Source: CAWHYG01 sp963833505
GTDB lineage: Bacteria; Eisenbacteria; RBG-16-71-46; CAIMUX01
DNA length: 64,000 bases
Direction: 5' to 3'
NCBI GenBank assembly: GCA_963833505.1
Contig: CAWHYG010000010.1
Coordinates: 62,001 to 126,000, forward strand
The notes beneath the pieces were generated by a model, which was given only the letters and a program-made list of their open reading frames with translations, was not told the origin of the DNA and did no database searches. Position numbers and translations under genes: made by a program. Positions 16,526-25,747 of this stretch are shown piece after piece. Within the stretch, counting starts at the first letter, position 1; every line of letters starts with the position of its first letter.

Positions 16526-18802
16526 ATGAAATCGTTGATCCTTGTAATATTCATCTCCGTCTCTGCGCTGGGGTTTGCCAGACCTGCGACTGCCGCTGGC
16601 AACGCGCTTTCGATCGGCCACGGCAAGGGCATCCTGCAGCCGCAGGACGCTGGCCCCAAGCCGTCAACCGTCTGTCCGGGATCCCAGCTGCTCTTGAACT
16701 CCGATTCGTCCTACGAAAACGCCGTGGCCTGGCAGAACGCGGGTGAAATGGCTCCCTATTACGGCGCCTTCGCCGAGTGTTATAGCGGGACCGGCAGGAT
16801 CTGCGGCGCGATCTTCGATCTCACCCGGACTGCCGGGCAGTCGGGTGGAACGATGGACGTCTACGTATGGGGTGACGCCGGGGGGCTGCCGGGTAGCGTT
16901 CTCTCGATCTCCAGCAACATCGATCCCGGACCCATCGGGGTCTGGCCGGTGGTGACCCGAAGCACGGTCGGAATTACCGAGGTCGGGGTCAACGGATCGT
17001 TCTGGCTGGGATGCTGGGGAAGGTGGCCGGGAGCAACCGCGGATTGGTACGTGGGGGCCGACTTGAACGGATTCGGCGGATGCCCGAGGACCGACATCGC
17101 GCCCGGCATCGGGTACCCGTCCGGCTGGCAGGACGTGGCCGTCGCCTTCGGTCCGACCCAGGCCCTCGGCATCGGGGCCCTGCTTCTGCCGCCACAGCAG
17201 GTGGATTTCGCGGGCCTCACCCACACCGGCCTCGGTCAGGCCATCCTGACGCTGGCGGACTCGACTCTGACCGTCTCCAATCTCGGTTCTTCAGGTCAGG
17301 ACGGCGTCCAGATCGGTATCGGCGCCGGCGTGGGCTTTCACGGATATCTGAATCCGCAGGCATTCCCGGATTCGGGAACCATGGAAATCGATTACGTCGG
17401 GCACGGGCCCGGCGTTCCGAGCTCGGTAGCTGCATCGGCGAGAATCCAAGGCGAGGGCAACGGCCGCCAGCTTGTGTCGGCTTTTATCGAGGGTGCCACC
17501 CATTTTACGGTCGACGTCTACCTGCATGACGTGTTGACCTATCAGCTGACCGGGTACACCGGGCTTCCCGGACCGTTCCGCGAGGGCGATAAGTCCATAG
17601 GCGACCCTATGTATATAGGTGACCCTATGTATCACGTTTATGGTCCTCCGTTGGACTTGTTCTGCCCGCCCATGGGTTACGACGCCAGTATCGAGAACAG
17701 CACTGCGGCCACAGCGGTGGATTTCGGCGACGGCAAACTGCACAATTCGGACAACGTCATCATCAAAGCAGAAGATGGATCCAAGATCTATGACACCCTC
17801 GAGAACGTGATGGTTTTTGGAACCAAACTCCCCTCGTTCACGATCAACGCGGAAACCCTGCAAGATTTCAACTACGACCACAGGGCGCTGGGCCAGGCGC
17901 TCTTCCATCCTTCGTCCAACCGGTTTCTGGTCGACAACTTCGGATCGAGCGGCCAGGACGGTGTCGACGTCAACTTCGGCCAGGCCGGAATCGCCGAAGT
18001 CATGTGGGACCGGGTGGATTCAACCGGGGCGGCCCCGGTCGGAGCCCTTCTCCGTCTCGATGCCGTCGGGGAGTTCCTCGGCCAGGACGGGCATGCTCTC
18101 GGCTGGGCCCAGTTCACCAAGCAGGGAACCAGCAACTATGCGATCACGGCTGACTTGAGCGCCCTCCAGTCGCCGACCCAGCGGATCCAGGTCTACAATC
18201 ACGGCGTCCTGGTGGCCGACTTCCCGGGACACAGCGGTCCGGTGGGATCAGTCCAGGCCTTCCCGACCGGGATCGGAAAGGGCTCGACGCAGTGCATCGT
18301 GGGGGACTGGGACAAGAACTACAACTTCACCATCAACAACCAGGTCTTCACGGGAAATCAGCTCTACATCCTGTCGGAGTCGGGAATCCACGCCACGTAC
18401 GTGTCGGATCTCCAGATCCGGGCGGCCAAGATCCCGCTGCTCGGCGTCTCGAGCGAACCGGCGCAGCCGCGGATCGTTACCGGTGTCAATCCCGCGCTCC
18501 CCTCGGCGCCGGTGGCGGCGAGATTCGCCTCCATCTGGCCCAATCCGAGTCCGGGCGTGACCAACCTCGAATTCACCCTGGACGGCACAGCGCATGTGAC
18601 GGCGGAAGTCTACGACGCCAGCGGACGCATCGTGCGCCATCTGGCCGACATGACGGTCCCGGCCGGACGTCACAACGTAAGCTGGGACGGACTGACGGAG
18701 GGCCGGCAGAAGGCGGTGCCCGGGGTCTACTTCGTGCGAGGCAGGATCGAGGGTTCTGGAGGACCCGGCAACCTCGAAGGACGCGTGGTCATCGTCAAGT
18801 GA
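16526..18802 (+). CDS. Large secreted protein with two internal repeats and FlgD-like C-terminal module
   Basis: A 758-residue protein with a clear signal peptide (MKSLILVIFISVSALGFARPATA) and AGGAGG 9 bases before the ATG. An N-terminal domain (to about residue 230) has CGAIFDL…MDVYVWGD and GLPGSVLS, a jelly-roll-like pattern seen in other secreted proteins of this group. Two related blocks follow: LGQA…LTVSNLGSSGQDGVQ from residue 235 and LGQA…FLVDNFGSSGQDGVD from 454. The C-terminus (IWPNPSPGV, EVYDASGRIVRHL, WDGL, PGVYFVRG) is the shared secretion-type module. A perfect-looking GC hairpin terminator follows. Function unknown; extracellular, perhaps structural or binding. A 30-bp patch of this gene is echoed at 15248-15277. 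Confidence 0.8.
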   Translation: MKSLILVIFISVSALGFARPATAAGNALSIGHGKGILQPQDAGPKPSTVCPGSQLLLNSDSSYENAVAWQNAGEMAPYYGAFAECYSGTGRICGAIFDLTRTAGQSGGTMDVYVWGDAGGLPGSVLSISSNIDPGPIGVWPVVTRSTVGITEVGVNGSFWLGCWGRWPGATADWYVGADLNGFGGCPRTDIAPGIGYPSGWQDVAVAFGPTQALGIGALLLPPQQVDFAGLTHTGLGQAILTLADSTLTVSNLGSSGQDGVQIGIGAGVGFHGYLNPQAFPDSGTMEIDYVGHGPGVPSSVAASARIQGEGNGRQLVSAFIEGATHFTVDVYLHDVLTYQLTGYTGLPGPFREGDKSIGDPMYIGDPMYHVYGPPLDLFCPPMGYDASIENSTAATAVDFGDGKLHNSDNVIIKAEDGSKIYDTLENVMVFGTKLPSFTINAETLQDFNYDHRALGQALFHPSSNRFLVDNFGSSGQDGVDVNFGQAGIAEVMWDRVDSTGAAPVGALLRLDAVGEFLGQDGHALGWAQFTKQGTSNYAITADLSALQSPTQRIQVYNHGVLVADFPGHSGPVGSVQAFPTGIGKGSTQCIVGDWDKNYNFTINNQVFTGNQLYILSESGIHATYVSDLQIRAAKIPLLGVSSEPAQPRIVTGVNPALPSAPVAARFASIWPNPSPGVTNLEFTLDGTAHVTAEVYDASGRIVRHLADMTVPAGRHNVSWDGLTEGRQKAVPGVYFVRGRIEGSGGPGNLEGRVVIVK
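17597..17632 (+). repeat. Two tandem 18-bp units inside the secreted-protein gene
   Basis: ATAGGCGACCCTATGTAT is followed at once by ATAGGTGACCCTATGTAT, differing at one base and encoding two copies of IGDPMY. The AT-rich unit stands out in GC-rich DNA and contains the palindrome-like ATAGG…CCTAT. Confidence 0.9.
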
Positions 18803-18849
18803 GTCGACGAATGCCGGTCTGCATGAGTTGAGGACGATCCTGCGATGGA

Positions 18850-18876
18850 GGGGCCCCGGGCTGAACCCGGGGCCCC
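18850..18876 (+). terminator. Strong GC hairpin terminator
   Basis: A perfect 11-bp stem (GGGGCCCCGGG at 18850-18860, CCCGGGGCCCC at 18866-18876) with a 5-nt loop, 47 bp after the stop of the large secreted-protein gene. GTTCG follows rather than a long T-tract. Confidence 0.7.
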
Positions 18877-19183
18877 GTTCGCTCGGCATCGCTTCGTGTC
18901 CCGGACCGAACCGACTCGCTGCTTCGCCGGCACTCTGAAGCAAGTGTGTCCACGATTCGCCCGGCCGGAGACTCGGGGGAATGAGATCGATCTCGCCTAT
19001 CTGCGGCAGTCGGCCGTCCCCTTGCGTGCCTCGACCGGTTCTTGTCGTTGCTGGACGGGTCCCGTGGGGGATGGGACCTACGAGGTTCTCGCGGACAACG
19101 ACCGGCGTTTTCTCCATCTTCGACCTGATGTACACTTGCCAGCGTCCGCAGCATCGGAACGCCGGAAACAAAGGAGTCGCAAG

Positions 19184-19783
19184 ATGGTCCGGAAGTATCG
19201 GTTGCTCTTGCTCGTCGCCCTTGTCTGCTTCGTTGCCGGCCTCGTCGGCCCGGCGCTGGCCGCTCCCGCCCAATCGAAGACGGCCACTCCAGCGCCGACC
19301 GCCTCCAAGCCGGCCAAGCTCAGTCGCAGCGTCCACTATCACGTGGTTTCCCAGGTCGGGGACATCGCGATTGAGACGTCTTTGGTCAAGACGACGCTGA
19401 AGGTCTACCTCAAATCCAAGAGCGGCGGACCGCTTCCAGTGGACGGGGCCTCGGGGACTGCCGTCGTGACCTTCCCGGATGGAACCACCCAGAACGTCTC
19501 CCTGTCCCTGACGACGGTGGGGAAGCTGCAGCTCTTCACCGGCCAGTGGCAGGCGACGACGTCTCCGCCGAACCAGGCTGGCGTGAAGATCACCGGGCTG
19601 CCCGGATCTCCGTCGGACCTTGCCTACACCGCTGAGTTCCCATGGGGGAAGCACCACGTCAAGGGGGCTGGAGCCTCCTCTACAACGCAGACGAATGCCG
19701 GCTCGTCCTCTACGAACACCGGTAGTACCGGTTCACCCGGTTCCAACGCGCCTCCGCCGTCACCTGCCCGCGTGACCCGGTAG
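19184..19783 (+). CDS. Secreted protein with low-complexity tail, function unknown
   Basis: A 199-residue protein. The start at 19184 (MVRKYRLLLLVALVCF) has AAGGAG 7 bases upstream and begins a textbook signal peptide ending near ALAAPA. The mature part has a central beta-rich region (TLKVYLKSKSGGPLPVDG, GTAVVTFPDGTTQNVSLSL) that reads like a single immunoglobulin-like or FixH/CopC-like domain. It ends with a Ser/Thr/Gly/Pro-rich tail. The tail's coding DNA is part of a tandem duplication shared with the 3' end of the convergent glycosyltransferase gene. No family recognised. Confidence 0.6.
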   Translation: MVRKYRLLLLVALVCFVAGLVGPALAAPAQSKTATPAPTASKPAKLSRSVHYHVVSQVGDIAIETSLVKTTLKVYLKSKSGGPLPVDGASGTAVVTFPDGTTQNVSLSLTTVGKLQLFTGQWQATTSPPNQAGVKITGLPGSPSDLAYTAEFPWGKHHVKGAGASSTTQTNAGSSSTNTGSTGSPGSNAPPPSPARVTR

Positions 19784-19870
19784 AGCCTGTCGGCACCAGC
19801 GCGCCAACCCGCCGCGCCGTCACCCGGCGGCGTGACCCGATAGAGCCTCTCGGTACCAGCGTTCCACCTC
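19735..19870. repeat. Tandem duplication across a convergent gene boundary
   Basis: Two units of about 57 bp, plus a partial third, share CGTGACCCG(G/A)TAGAGCCT(G/C)TCGG(C/T)ACCAGCG. On the minus strand the unit is the last dozen codons and stop of the GT4 gene (RWYREALSGHAAG*). On the plus strand the next unit supplies the last codons and stop (ARVTR*) of the small secreted protein. Confidence 0.75.
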
Positions 19871-20911
19871 CGCTGCGCACGGCCCCATGCCCCAGGCCTG
19901 CCGTGCGCGCGCGGACGCGCTGTCCCCCACACGGCGGGCGTCCGCCGGATCCGCCAGAAAATCCAGGATGGCCGCCGCCAGTGCCTGAGCGTCCCCGCCC
20001 GGATAGAGCTTCCCGGTCACGCCGTCCTCGAGCATCTCCGGGATCCCGCCCACGCTGGGCGCCACGCAGGCGAGTCCCGCCGCCATCGCTTCCATGAGTG
20101 AAAGCGGCATGGCCTCCCACCGGGAAGAAAGCGCGAAAACGGCTGATTCCCACAAGTACGGCTTCACGTCGGGGCGCACCCCTTCGAAACACACCGAATC
20201 GCCCAGACCGGTCGAGCGGACTTGCGCCTCCAGAGCCGGCCGGAGACGGCCGTCGCCGATCAGGGTCAGACGGGCCGCCGGTTGCGCGGCGTGAACGGCG
20301 CGCCAGGCTTCGAGCAACAGCGCGTGGTTCTTGACCTCGCTCAGATTCGCCACGCAGACGACCGCCAGCGGGTTGCGGGAGCGACCGGCGGGCGGCGTGA
20401 AAGCGGCGGTGTCGATCCCGTTTCGAAGCAGATGCAGCTTCCGGGTAGGCACGTGGTGCCGGGTCGCCAGGACGAGCCGGACGCTCTCGCTGACCGCGAA
20501 GACGCCGGAGCAGCGCGGGAAAAGGGCCCGGTCGAGAAGGAGGCGGTGCCGAGGCTGTTCGGACTTGTCGCCGCTATGCTCGTGGCAGAAGACCCGCAGC
20601 CGCGGAAAGAGAAGCCCCATGGCGCGGGCCCAGGTGTTGGCTTCGAAGTTGTGGGAATGGATCACGTCCGGATGAAAGCTCCGAACCGATCCGATCAGGA
20701 ACGAGAGGATGCGCGGATCAGTGCGGGTGTGCCGATCGAGCGACGCGACCGAAAGCCCGGGCGGAATCGGGCGGGAGAAAAGCGGCCCGTTGCTCCGATT
20801 CGCCAGGAGCAGGACCTCATGCCCGCGCCTGGCCAGCTCGGCGCTGAGATTGAACGCGAAGCTCTCGGCGCCTCCGACGACCGTCTGTCCGATGAGTTGC
20901 AGGATTCTCAA
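19820..20911 (-). CDS. GT4-family glycosyltransferase
   Basis: A GT-B glycosyltransferase of family 4. Starting at TTG 20911, with GAGG 7 bases upstream, the protein begins at MRILQLIGQTVVGGAESFA (363 aa), as in homologs; an ATG at 20998 would add 29 residues that look unrelated. Landmarks: HSHNFEANTWAR, FCHEHSGDK, VVCVANLSEVKNHALLLEA, LTLIGDGRLRPALE, SSRWEAMPLSLMEAMAAG and GGIPEMLEDGVTGKL. It lies 133 bp from the AftB-like membrane glycosyltransferase on the opposite side of the same strand and probably belongs with it. Sugar and acceptor unknown. Confidence 0.85.
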   Translation of the reverse strand: MRILQLIGQTVVGGAESFAFNLSAELARRGHEVLLLANRSNGPLFSRPIPPGLSVASLDRHTRTDPRILSFLIGSVRSFHPDVIHSHNFEANTWARAMGLLFPRLRVFCHEHSGDKSEQPRHRLLLDRALFPRCSGVFAVSESVRLVLATRHHVPTRKLHLLRNGIDTAAFTPPAGRSRNPLAVVCVANLSEVKNHALLLEAWRAVHAAQPAARLTLIGDGRLRPALEAQVRSTGLGDSVCFEGVRPDVKPYLWESAVFALSSRWEAMPLSLMEAMAAGLACVAPSVGGIPEMLEDGVTGKLYPGGDAQALAAAILDFLADPADARRVGDSASARARQAWGMGPCAAEVERWYREALSGHAAG

Positions 20912-21044
20912 AACGGGGACCTCAAGGTTGTTCGCGAATCGAACCGGTGCGGCGGAGATCCGCCGAGGGCCGGTCGCGCCGTTGCCGGCGTGACGCATTC
21001 ATGGCGGGCAGGTTCGGTGCCGCAGCAGGTGTTCATCATGCCAG

Positions 21045-23210
21045 TCAGCCTGTCCGGTGCAGGAAAGTGAACTCTTCGCCATGATACCGGCCCGAAATCA
21101 GCTCATATCCCGCGAGTGGCAGCCGTTTCGACAGAGCCTCGAGGACCGGCAGCTTCGGGCGCCGCCGGAAGTCCTCCAGACTCGAGACTCCGAAATGGCC
21201 AAGGAAGATCCAGTCGGGGCGGCGGGAGAGCACATAGTCGACGTCCCACTTCTCGTGATCTTTGTACTTGCCCCCCAGAGCGACCTTTTCGTGCGCGATC
21301 TTCCGGTCGGTCAGGCCCTGCATGTCCAGGGTCGGAAGCCCGGAAGCATAGGGAATCGCTCCGGCGACCGGCGTGGCCAGCAGATCGCCCGGCCGCGCTT
21401 CCTTGCCCAGCCATTCGCCGATCGTCTCCCACCGTTGGGCCAGGATCGCGCCGTAGCGCAGGGAGCTGTCGTAACCGACGCCGCCGTAGAAGAAAGAGAT
21501 GAGCAGGGAAAGCGCGGCGGCGCCGAGCAGTAGACCGCCGGCCAGCCACGAACGCGCCTGCCGAGCGGGACGTGGACCGTTGGCCGGCCCGATGGGCCGG
21601 TCGCCGGCGTGTCCGGTGGAACGGTCGTACCCCTTCGGGATCGGGCGATCGCCGGCGTGTCGGGTGGAACGGTCGTACCCCAGCGGGATCGGGCAATCGT
21701 CGGCGTAATCGCCAGGCGGGGTTCGCAGGAACGGAAGCGGAACCTGGCCGGCCAGCCAGAGCGCACCGGGAGCGGCCAGGATGAGCAGGAGCGGCGCGAT
21801 CGGCGCGAAAAAGCGCATCTCACCGAAGTGATCCGCGCCGGTGTACAAGATGACCACGAACTGTGCCAGGATCAGCGCCAGAATGAACATCCGCCGCCGT
21901 CGTTCCCGTCGCTCCCGCGGGAGCTGCGCGCAGCCCAGGATCGCAAGGGCCACCAGGGGAGATTCCCAGACCAGGCCTCGGAGCAGGTAGCCCGCGCCGT
22001 ATCGCACCAGCCCCCAGGAGAAGCCGTCGACCTTGGTGTAATAGGTGTTCGGGAGAAGGTCTCCGTAGTAGGCGAGTCGAAAGACGTATTCCGGGCCGAC
22101 GAGCAAGAGCAGGCCGACGGTGAACCCCGCCGCCGACCGGAGGCGCCGGCCCGGTCGCGTCCAGATCGTGACCGCCGCCAGGGCGACTGCGGCGTAGAGG
22201 AGGGCTTCAGGCCTGGCCAGAACGGCAACGGCAAAGGCCAGCCCGGCCACGAAGGCCGGTTTCGCGCTGTGGCCCTCCGGCGATTCGGTGCGGCCTTCTT
22301 CGCGCGCTTCGGTCGCGGCGTTTTCCTGCGCTTCCACGCGGAAGAGGAGAATCGTCGCCAGGAGGAGCAACGCGGCGAAGACGCTGGTCTCCATCCCTGA
22401 AAACGACCAGAGGACCAGCGGGAGGCAGACGGCGAGGACGAGAAGCTGGCCCGCTCGTCCACCGCGGACTCCGGTCTTTGGGAGATGCCACGCGACCAGC
22501 ACCATCGTGGCCAGGCCACCGCAGATTCCGGCGATGAGGCTCAGCCGCCGGAGGTCCGTGCCGGCCAGCCGGTGAAGCGCTCCCAGCACGATGACCCAGA
22601 GAAAGGACGTATACCCCTCCACGCGCTCGTTCGGGTTGTACACGAGTCCGAGACCGTGAGCGAAGTTCCGGGCGTAGCGGAGGCTGATGTAGGCGTCGTC
22701 ATAGATCCCATAGCGGAAGAACAGGCCCATGAGGATGAACAGGGCCGCCGGGAGCAATGCGCGGAGGATGCCTGGGAAGCGATTCAAGGGTCCGGTCGAT
22801 GCGGAAGCGCCGCGGCGCCGGCCGGCATCGGAGCCGCCGGTCACACCGGTGGCAACGCCACGCTGGGCGGAGGCACCGGTCGCGTTGGTGGCAGCGCCGC
22901 GCCGAGCGGTGGCGTCCGTCTCCCCGGCACCAACACTACCCTCCTCGCCGGCGCCGGACTCCGCCGGCCAGCCGAGCGTAAGCAGCAGCCATCCGGCCAA
23001 AAGAAGCCCCAGAATCTGGAGAAGCCGGATCCGCATCCACAACTCGCCGGCCGGTCCGGGCTCCGGCGCAGCCTGGGGCGCCAGCAGTCGAGGGCCGGCC
23101 AGAAGCGCCAACACCGCCACGGCCAGGCCGGGCAGGAGACGCGCGGCGGCAAGCAAGAGCGGACGGAAAGGCGCGCCCCGGTCGGAGCGCTGGATGGAAC
23201 CGGCGGTCAT
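21045..23210 (-). CDS. GT-C membrane glycosyltransferase, AftB/ZomB-like
   Basis: A polytopic membrane protein of 721 residues. The first periplasmic loop has GIYDDAYISLRYARNFA with the metal-binding Asp-Asp at 171-172, then GLGLVYNPNERVEGYTSFLW. This is the hallmark of the family containing mycobacterial AftB arabinosyltransferase and ZomB-like proteins. About ten further hydrophobic segments follow. The soluble end (WETIGEWLGKEARPGDL, PTLDMQGLTDRKIA, FLHRTG) is also typical. It likely transfers a sugar from a polyprenyl-phosphate donor on the outer face of the inner membrane. Two repeat regions are inserted: an Ala/Thr/Gly-rich stretch (residues 95-140) and a 16-residue GYDRST-HAGDR repeat near 500. 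Both sit where homologs are short. Confidence 0.8.
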   Translation of the reverse strand: MTAGSIQRSDRGAPFRPLLLAAARLLPGLAVAVLALLAGPRLLAPQAAPEPGPAGELWMRIRLLQILGLLLAGWLLLTLGWPAESGAGEEGSVGAGETDATARRGAATNATGASAQRGVATGVTGGSDAGRRRGASASTGPLNRFPGILRALLPAALFILMGLFFRYGIYDDAYISLRYARNFAHGLGLVYNPNERVEGYTSFLWVIVLGALHRLAGTDLRRLSLIAGICGGLATMVLVAWHLPKTGVRGGRAGQLLVLAVCLPLVLWSFSGMETSVFAALLLLATILLFRVEAQENAATEAREEGRTESPEGHSAKPAFVAGLAFAVAVLARPEALLYAAVALAAVTIWTRPGRRLRSAAGFTVGLLLLVGPEYVFRLAYYGDLLPNTYYTKVDGFSWGLVRYGAGYLLRGLVWESPLVALAILGCAQLPRERRERRRRMFILALILAQFVVILYTGADHFGEMRFFAPIAPLLLILAAPGALWLAGQVPLPFLRTPPGDYADDCPIPLGYDRSTRHAGDRPIPKGYDRSTGHAGDRPIGPANGPRPARQARSWLAGGLLLGAAALSLLISFFYGGVGYDSSLRYGAILAQRWETIGEWLGKEARPGDLLATPVAGAIPYASGLPTLDMQGLTDRKIAHEKVALGGKYKDHEKWDVDYVLSRRPDWIFLGHFGVSSLEDFRRRPKLPVLEALSKRLPLAGYELISGRYHGEEFTFLHRTG
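21598..21707. repeat. 48-bp minisatellite inside the AftB-like gene
   Basis: Units at 21598-21645 and 21646-21693, with a partial third to 21707, match at nearly every base. They encode PIPxGYDRSTxHAGDR twice. The length keeps frame, so copy number can vary without killing the gene. Confidence 0.85.
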
Positions 23211-23563
23211 GGGAAGACAGTCTAGCTGAGATCGGCCTCGGGTGGACAGGTCGCCTCTGGGGCATCCGCCTCCGTGGCACGTCGCCTCTGGAGCAGGTCG
23301 CCCCTGCGGCAGCCACGGCAGCGCGGCAGCTCCGGCACGTCTCCTCGGCGGCAGCCGCGGCAGATGGCGTCCGTAACACGCGGTGGGGTGGGAATCATGG
23401 AGCTGCCGGAACGAAAGGGACGCCTGTTGCCTAACCCTTCTGTGCCCCCTAAGATGCTGCCCGGGGGCTCTCCGACTCGGTCTGCCGGCAGGGGACCGGG
23501 TTTTGTCGTGCGTTGGGGTCCGGAGCGCGGCCGAGTCCGGAGCCGGACGAAGGAGGGAAACGC
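23211..23563. other. 353-bp divergent intergenic region with short repeats
   Basis: Lies between the divergent AftB-like and ppk1 starts and must carry both promoters, though no clear -35/-10 pair was found. 23245-23345 holds imperfect repeats of the form GTCGCC(C/T)CTG(G/C)(G/A)GCA. The last 15 bases include the AGGAGGG ribosome site of ppk1. Confidence 0.45.
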
Positions 23564-25747
23564 ATGCGGAGTTTGCCCGAGTCACCCTCGATCTCCTTGG
23601 ATTCCTCTGAGATCTTCCTCAACCGCGAGCTGAGCTGGCTCGCCTTCGCGCGGCGCGTACTTGAGCTGGCGGGCGACCGGTCCCTGCCCCTGCTCGAGCG
23701 GGTGAAATTCACCGGCATCATGGGCATGCTGCACGACGAGTTCTTCATGAAGCGCATCGGCGGACTGAAGCGGCAGGTCCGGTCGGGGGTGATCAAGCGA
23801 TCGCTCGATGGCCGCACTCCCGCCGAAGAGCTGTCCGCCTGCCGGCTGGAGATCCGCGCGCAGATGCAGGAGCTTTCGCGGCTCATGAACGAGGAGATCC
23901 GGCCCGCGTTCCGGGACGCCGGCATTCCGATCCTGGAGCACGCGGATCTGGACGAGAAGCAGCGCATCCATCTGCGCGGATACTTCGCGTCCACGGTCCT
24001 CCCGATCCTGACGCCGCTTGCCGTCGATGCCGAGCATCCGTTCCCGTTCATCAGCGGCCAGGGACTCAATCTGGCGATCCAGGTTCCCGCGGCCGGCGGC
24101 CGGCGCGAACGATTCGTCCGGCTCAAGGTCCCGACCAACCGCCCCCGGTGGTTGCGAGTGCCCGACTGCGAGGGCTTTGTCCCCCTGGAGCAGGTGATCG
24201 CGGCCAATCTCGACCTGCTTCTGCCGGGAGAAACGCCGATCGGGCACCACTTCTTCCGCGTCACGCGCGGCGCCGAAGGGGATGCCGAGCAGGTCGAGGT
24301 GCCGGATGATTCGGAAGCGCTCATGCCGGGCGCGATCGTTCGCCAGGTGACGCAAGACCTCAAGGCCCGCCGTTTCGCGGGCATCGTGCGGCTCAAGGTC
24401 TCGAGCGACATGCCCTCTGAGCTGCAGAGTTGGTTGGCGGAACAGCTCGGGATTCCGCAGGAAGACGTCTACCGCACGGAAACGCTCCTCGGTCTGGCCG
24501 ATCTCCTCGCGTTGCGGGTTTCGGGACGCGAGGATCTTCTCTACCCGGCGCATGAGCCGGTCGACCATCCGCGCCTCAAGAGCGACGAATCGGGATCGGC
24601 TCCCCGGAACCGCCGCGCGAAGGTGGAAGAGAAGACGATCTTCGATGAGATCAAGCGCGGGGACATTCTCCTGCATCATCCCTATCACAGCTTCGAGTCC
24701 TCGGTGCTGCGGTTCCTGGTCGAAGCGACCGAGGATCCGGCCGTGGCGGCCATCAAGCTGACCATCTACCGGACGAGCGGCGATTCACCGATCGTCCGGA
24801 CGCTGGCGGAAGCCTCGCGCCGCGGCAAGCAGGTGGCGGTGCTGGTTGAGATCACCGCCCGCTTCGACGAGGCGCCCAACATCGCGTGGGGAGAGCTGCT
24901 CGAGCGGGAAGGCGTGCACGTGGCCTACGGCGTGGAGAAGCTCAAGACCCACGTCAAGCTCGCCCTGGTCGTGCGCGAGGAGGCGGGCCGGCTGCGCAGC
25001 TACGTCCACGTCGGAACCGGCAACTATCACACCGGCACGGCGCGGATCTACGAAGACCTGGGGCTTCTGACCGCCGATCCCGCCCTGGCCGGAGACGTGG
25101 CCGCTCTCTTCAACGAGCTGACCGGCGCGCTGCCCGTGCGCACTCTCACGAAGCTCATCGTCGCGCCCTCCGGGATGCGCGCCCGCTTCACCGAGCTGGT
25201 CCGCCGGGAAGCGGACCATGCCCGCGCCGGCCGGGAGGCGGGGATCCGGGCCAAGATGAACCAGCTCCAGGATCCGGACATGATCCGGGAGCTGTACAAG
25301 GCGGGCCAGGCGGGCGTCCCGATCACGCTGAACGTGCGCGGGCTCTGCTGCCTGCGTCCCGGAGTCGAAGGGCTGTCGGAGAACATCCGGGTCTTCAGCG
25401 TCGTGGGGCGGTATCTCGAGCACGGGCGGATCTACGAGTTCAAGAACGGCGGAGAGCCGGAGTCCTACCTGGGCTCGGCCGACTGGATGAAGCGGAACCT
25501 GGATCGCAGGGTGGAGAGCATCGTGCCGGTCGATGATCCGAAGCTGAAGCTGGAGCTGGCCCGCATCCTCGACGTCTACGAACAGGATAACTGCTCCGCC
25601 TGGGACTGCGCCCCGGACGGATCTTATACACGGCGGCGTCCCCGGGATGGAGAGGCAGTGCGGGCGTCCCAGGACGTCTTCATTGCGATGGCCCGGGAAC
25701 AGCAGGTTCCGGTGCGGTCACGGTCGCAGCGGAGCCGGAAGGAATGA
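23564..25747 (+). CDS. ppk1: Polyphosphate kinase 1
   Basis: A 727-residue enzyme that makes polyphosphate from ATP reversibly. The ATG at 23564 has AGGAGGG 7 bases upstream and gives FLNRELSWLAFARRVLE near the start, as in all PPK1 proteins. The catalytic, autophosphorylated His is in LKTHVKLALV (His463) and the second in YLEHGRIYEF (His620). YVHVGTGNYH and SADWMKRNLDRRVE are also intact. The stop overlaps the start of the exopolyphosphatase gene (ATGA), so synthesis and breakdown enzymes are made from one message. Confidence 0.96.
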   Translation: MRSLPESPSISLDSSEIFLNRELSWLAFARRVLELAGDRSLPLLERVKFTGIMGMLHDEFFMKRIGGLKRQVRSGVIKRSLDGRTPAEELSACRLEIRAQMQELSRLMNEEIRPAFRDAGIPILEHADLDEKQRIHLRGYFASTVLPILTPLAVDAEHPFPFISGQGLNLAIQVPAAGGRRERFVRLKVPTNRPRWLRVPDCEGFVPLEQVIAANLDLLLPGETPIGHHFFRVTRGAEGDAEQVEVPDDSEALMPGAIVRQVTQDLKARRFAGIVRLKVSSDMPSELQSWLAEQLGIPQEDVYRTETLLGLADLLALRVSGREDLLYPAHEPVDHPRLKSDESGSAPRNRRAKVEEKTIFDEIKRGDILLHHPYHSFESSVLRFLVEATEDPAVAAIKLTIYRTSGDSPIVRTLAEASRRGKQVAVLVEITARFDEAPNIAWGELLEREGVHVAYGVEKLKTHVKLALVVREEAGRLRSYVHVGTGNYHTGTARIYEDLGLLTADPALAGDVAALFNELTGALPVRTLTKLIVAPSGMRARFTELVRREADHARAGREAGIRAKMNQLQDPDMIRELYKAGQAGVPITLNVRGLCCLRPGVEGLSENIRVFSVVGRYLEHGRIYEFKNGGEPESYLGSADWMKRNLDRRVESIVPVDDPKLKLELARILDVYEQDNCSAWDCAPDGSYTRRRPRDGEAVRASQDVFIAMAREQQVPVRSRSQRSRKE

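Noticed and set aside
21598..21707. CRISPR array
   Set aside because: The units are directly abutting 48-bp copies inside a coding frame, with no spacers and no cas genes.
23211..23585. N-terminal extension of the AftB-like protein
   Set aside because: The open frame above 23210 is repeat-derived, His/Arg/Pro-rich and overlaps the ppk1 start region.
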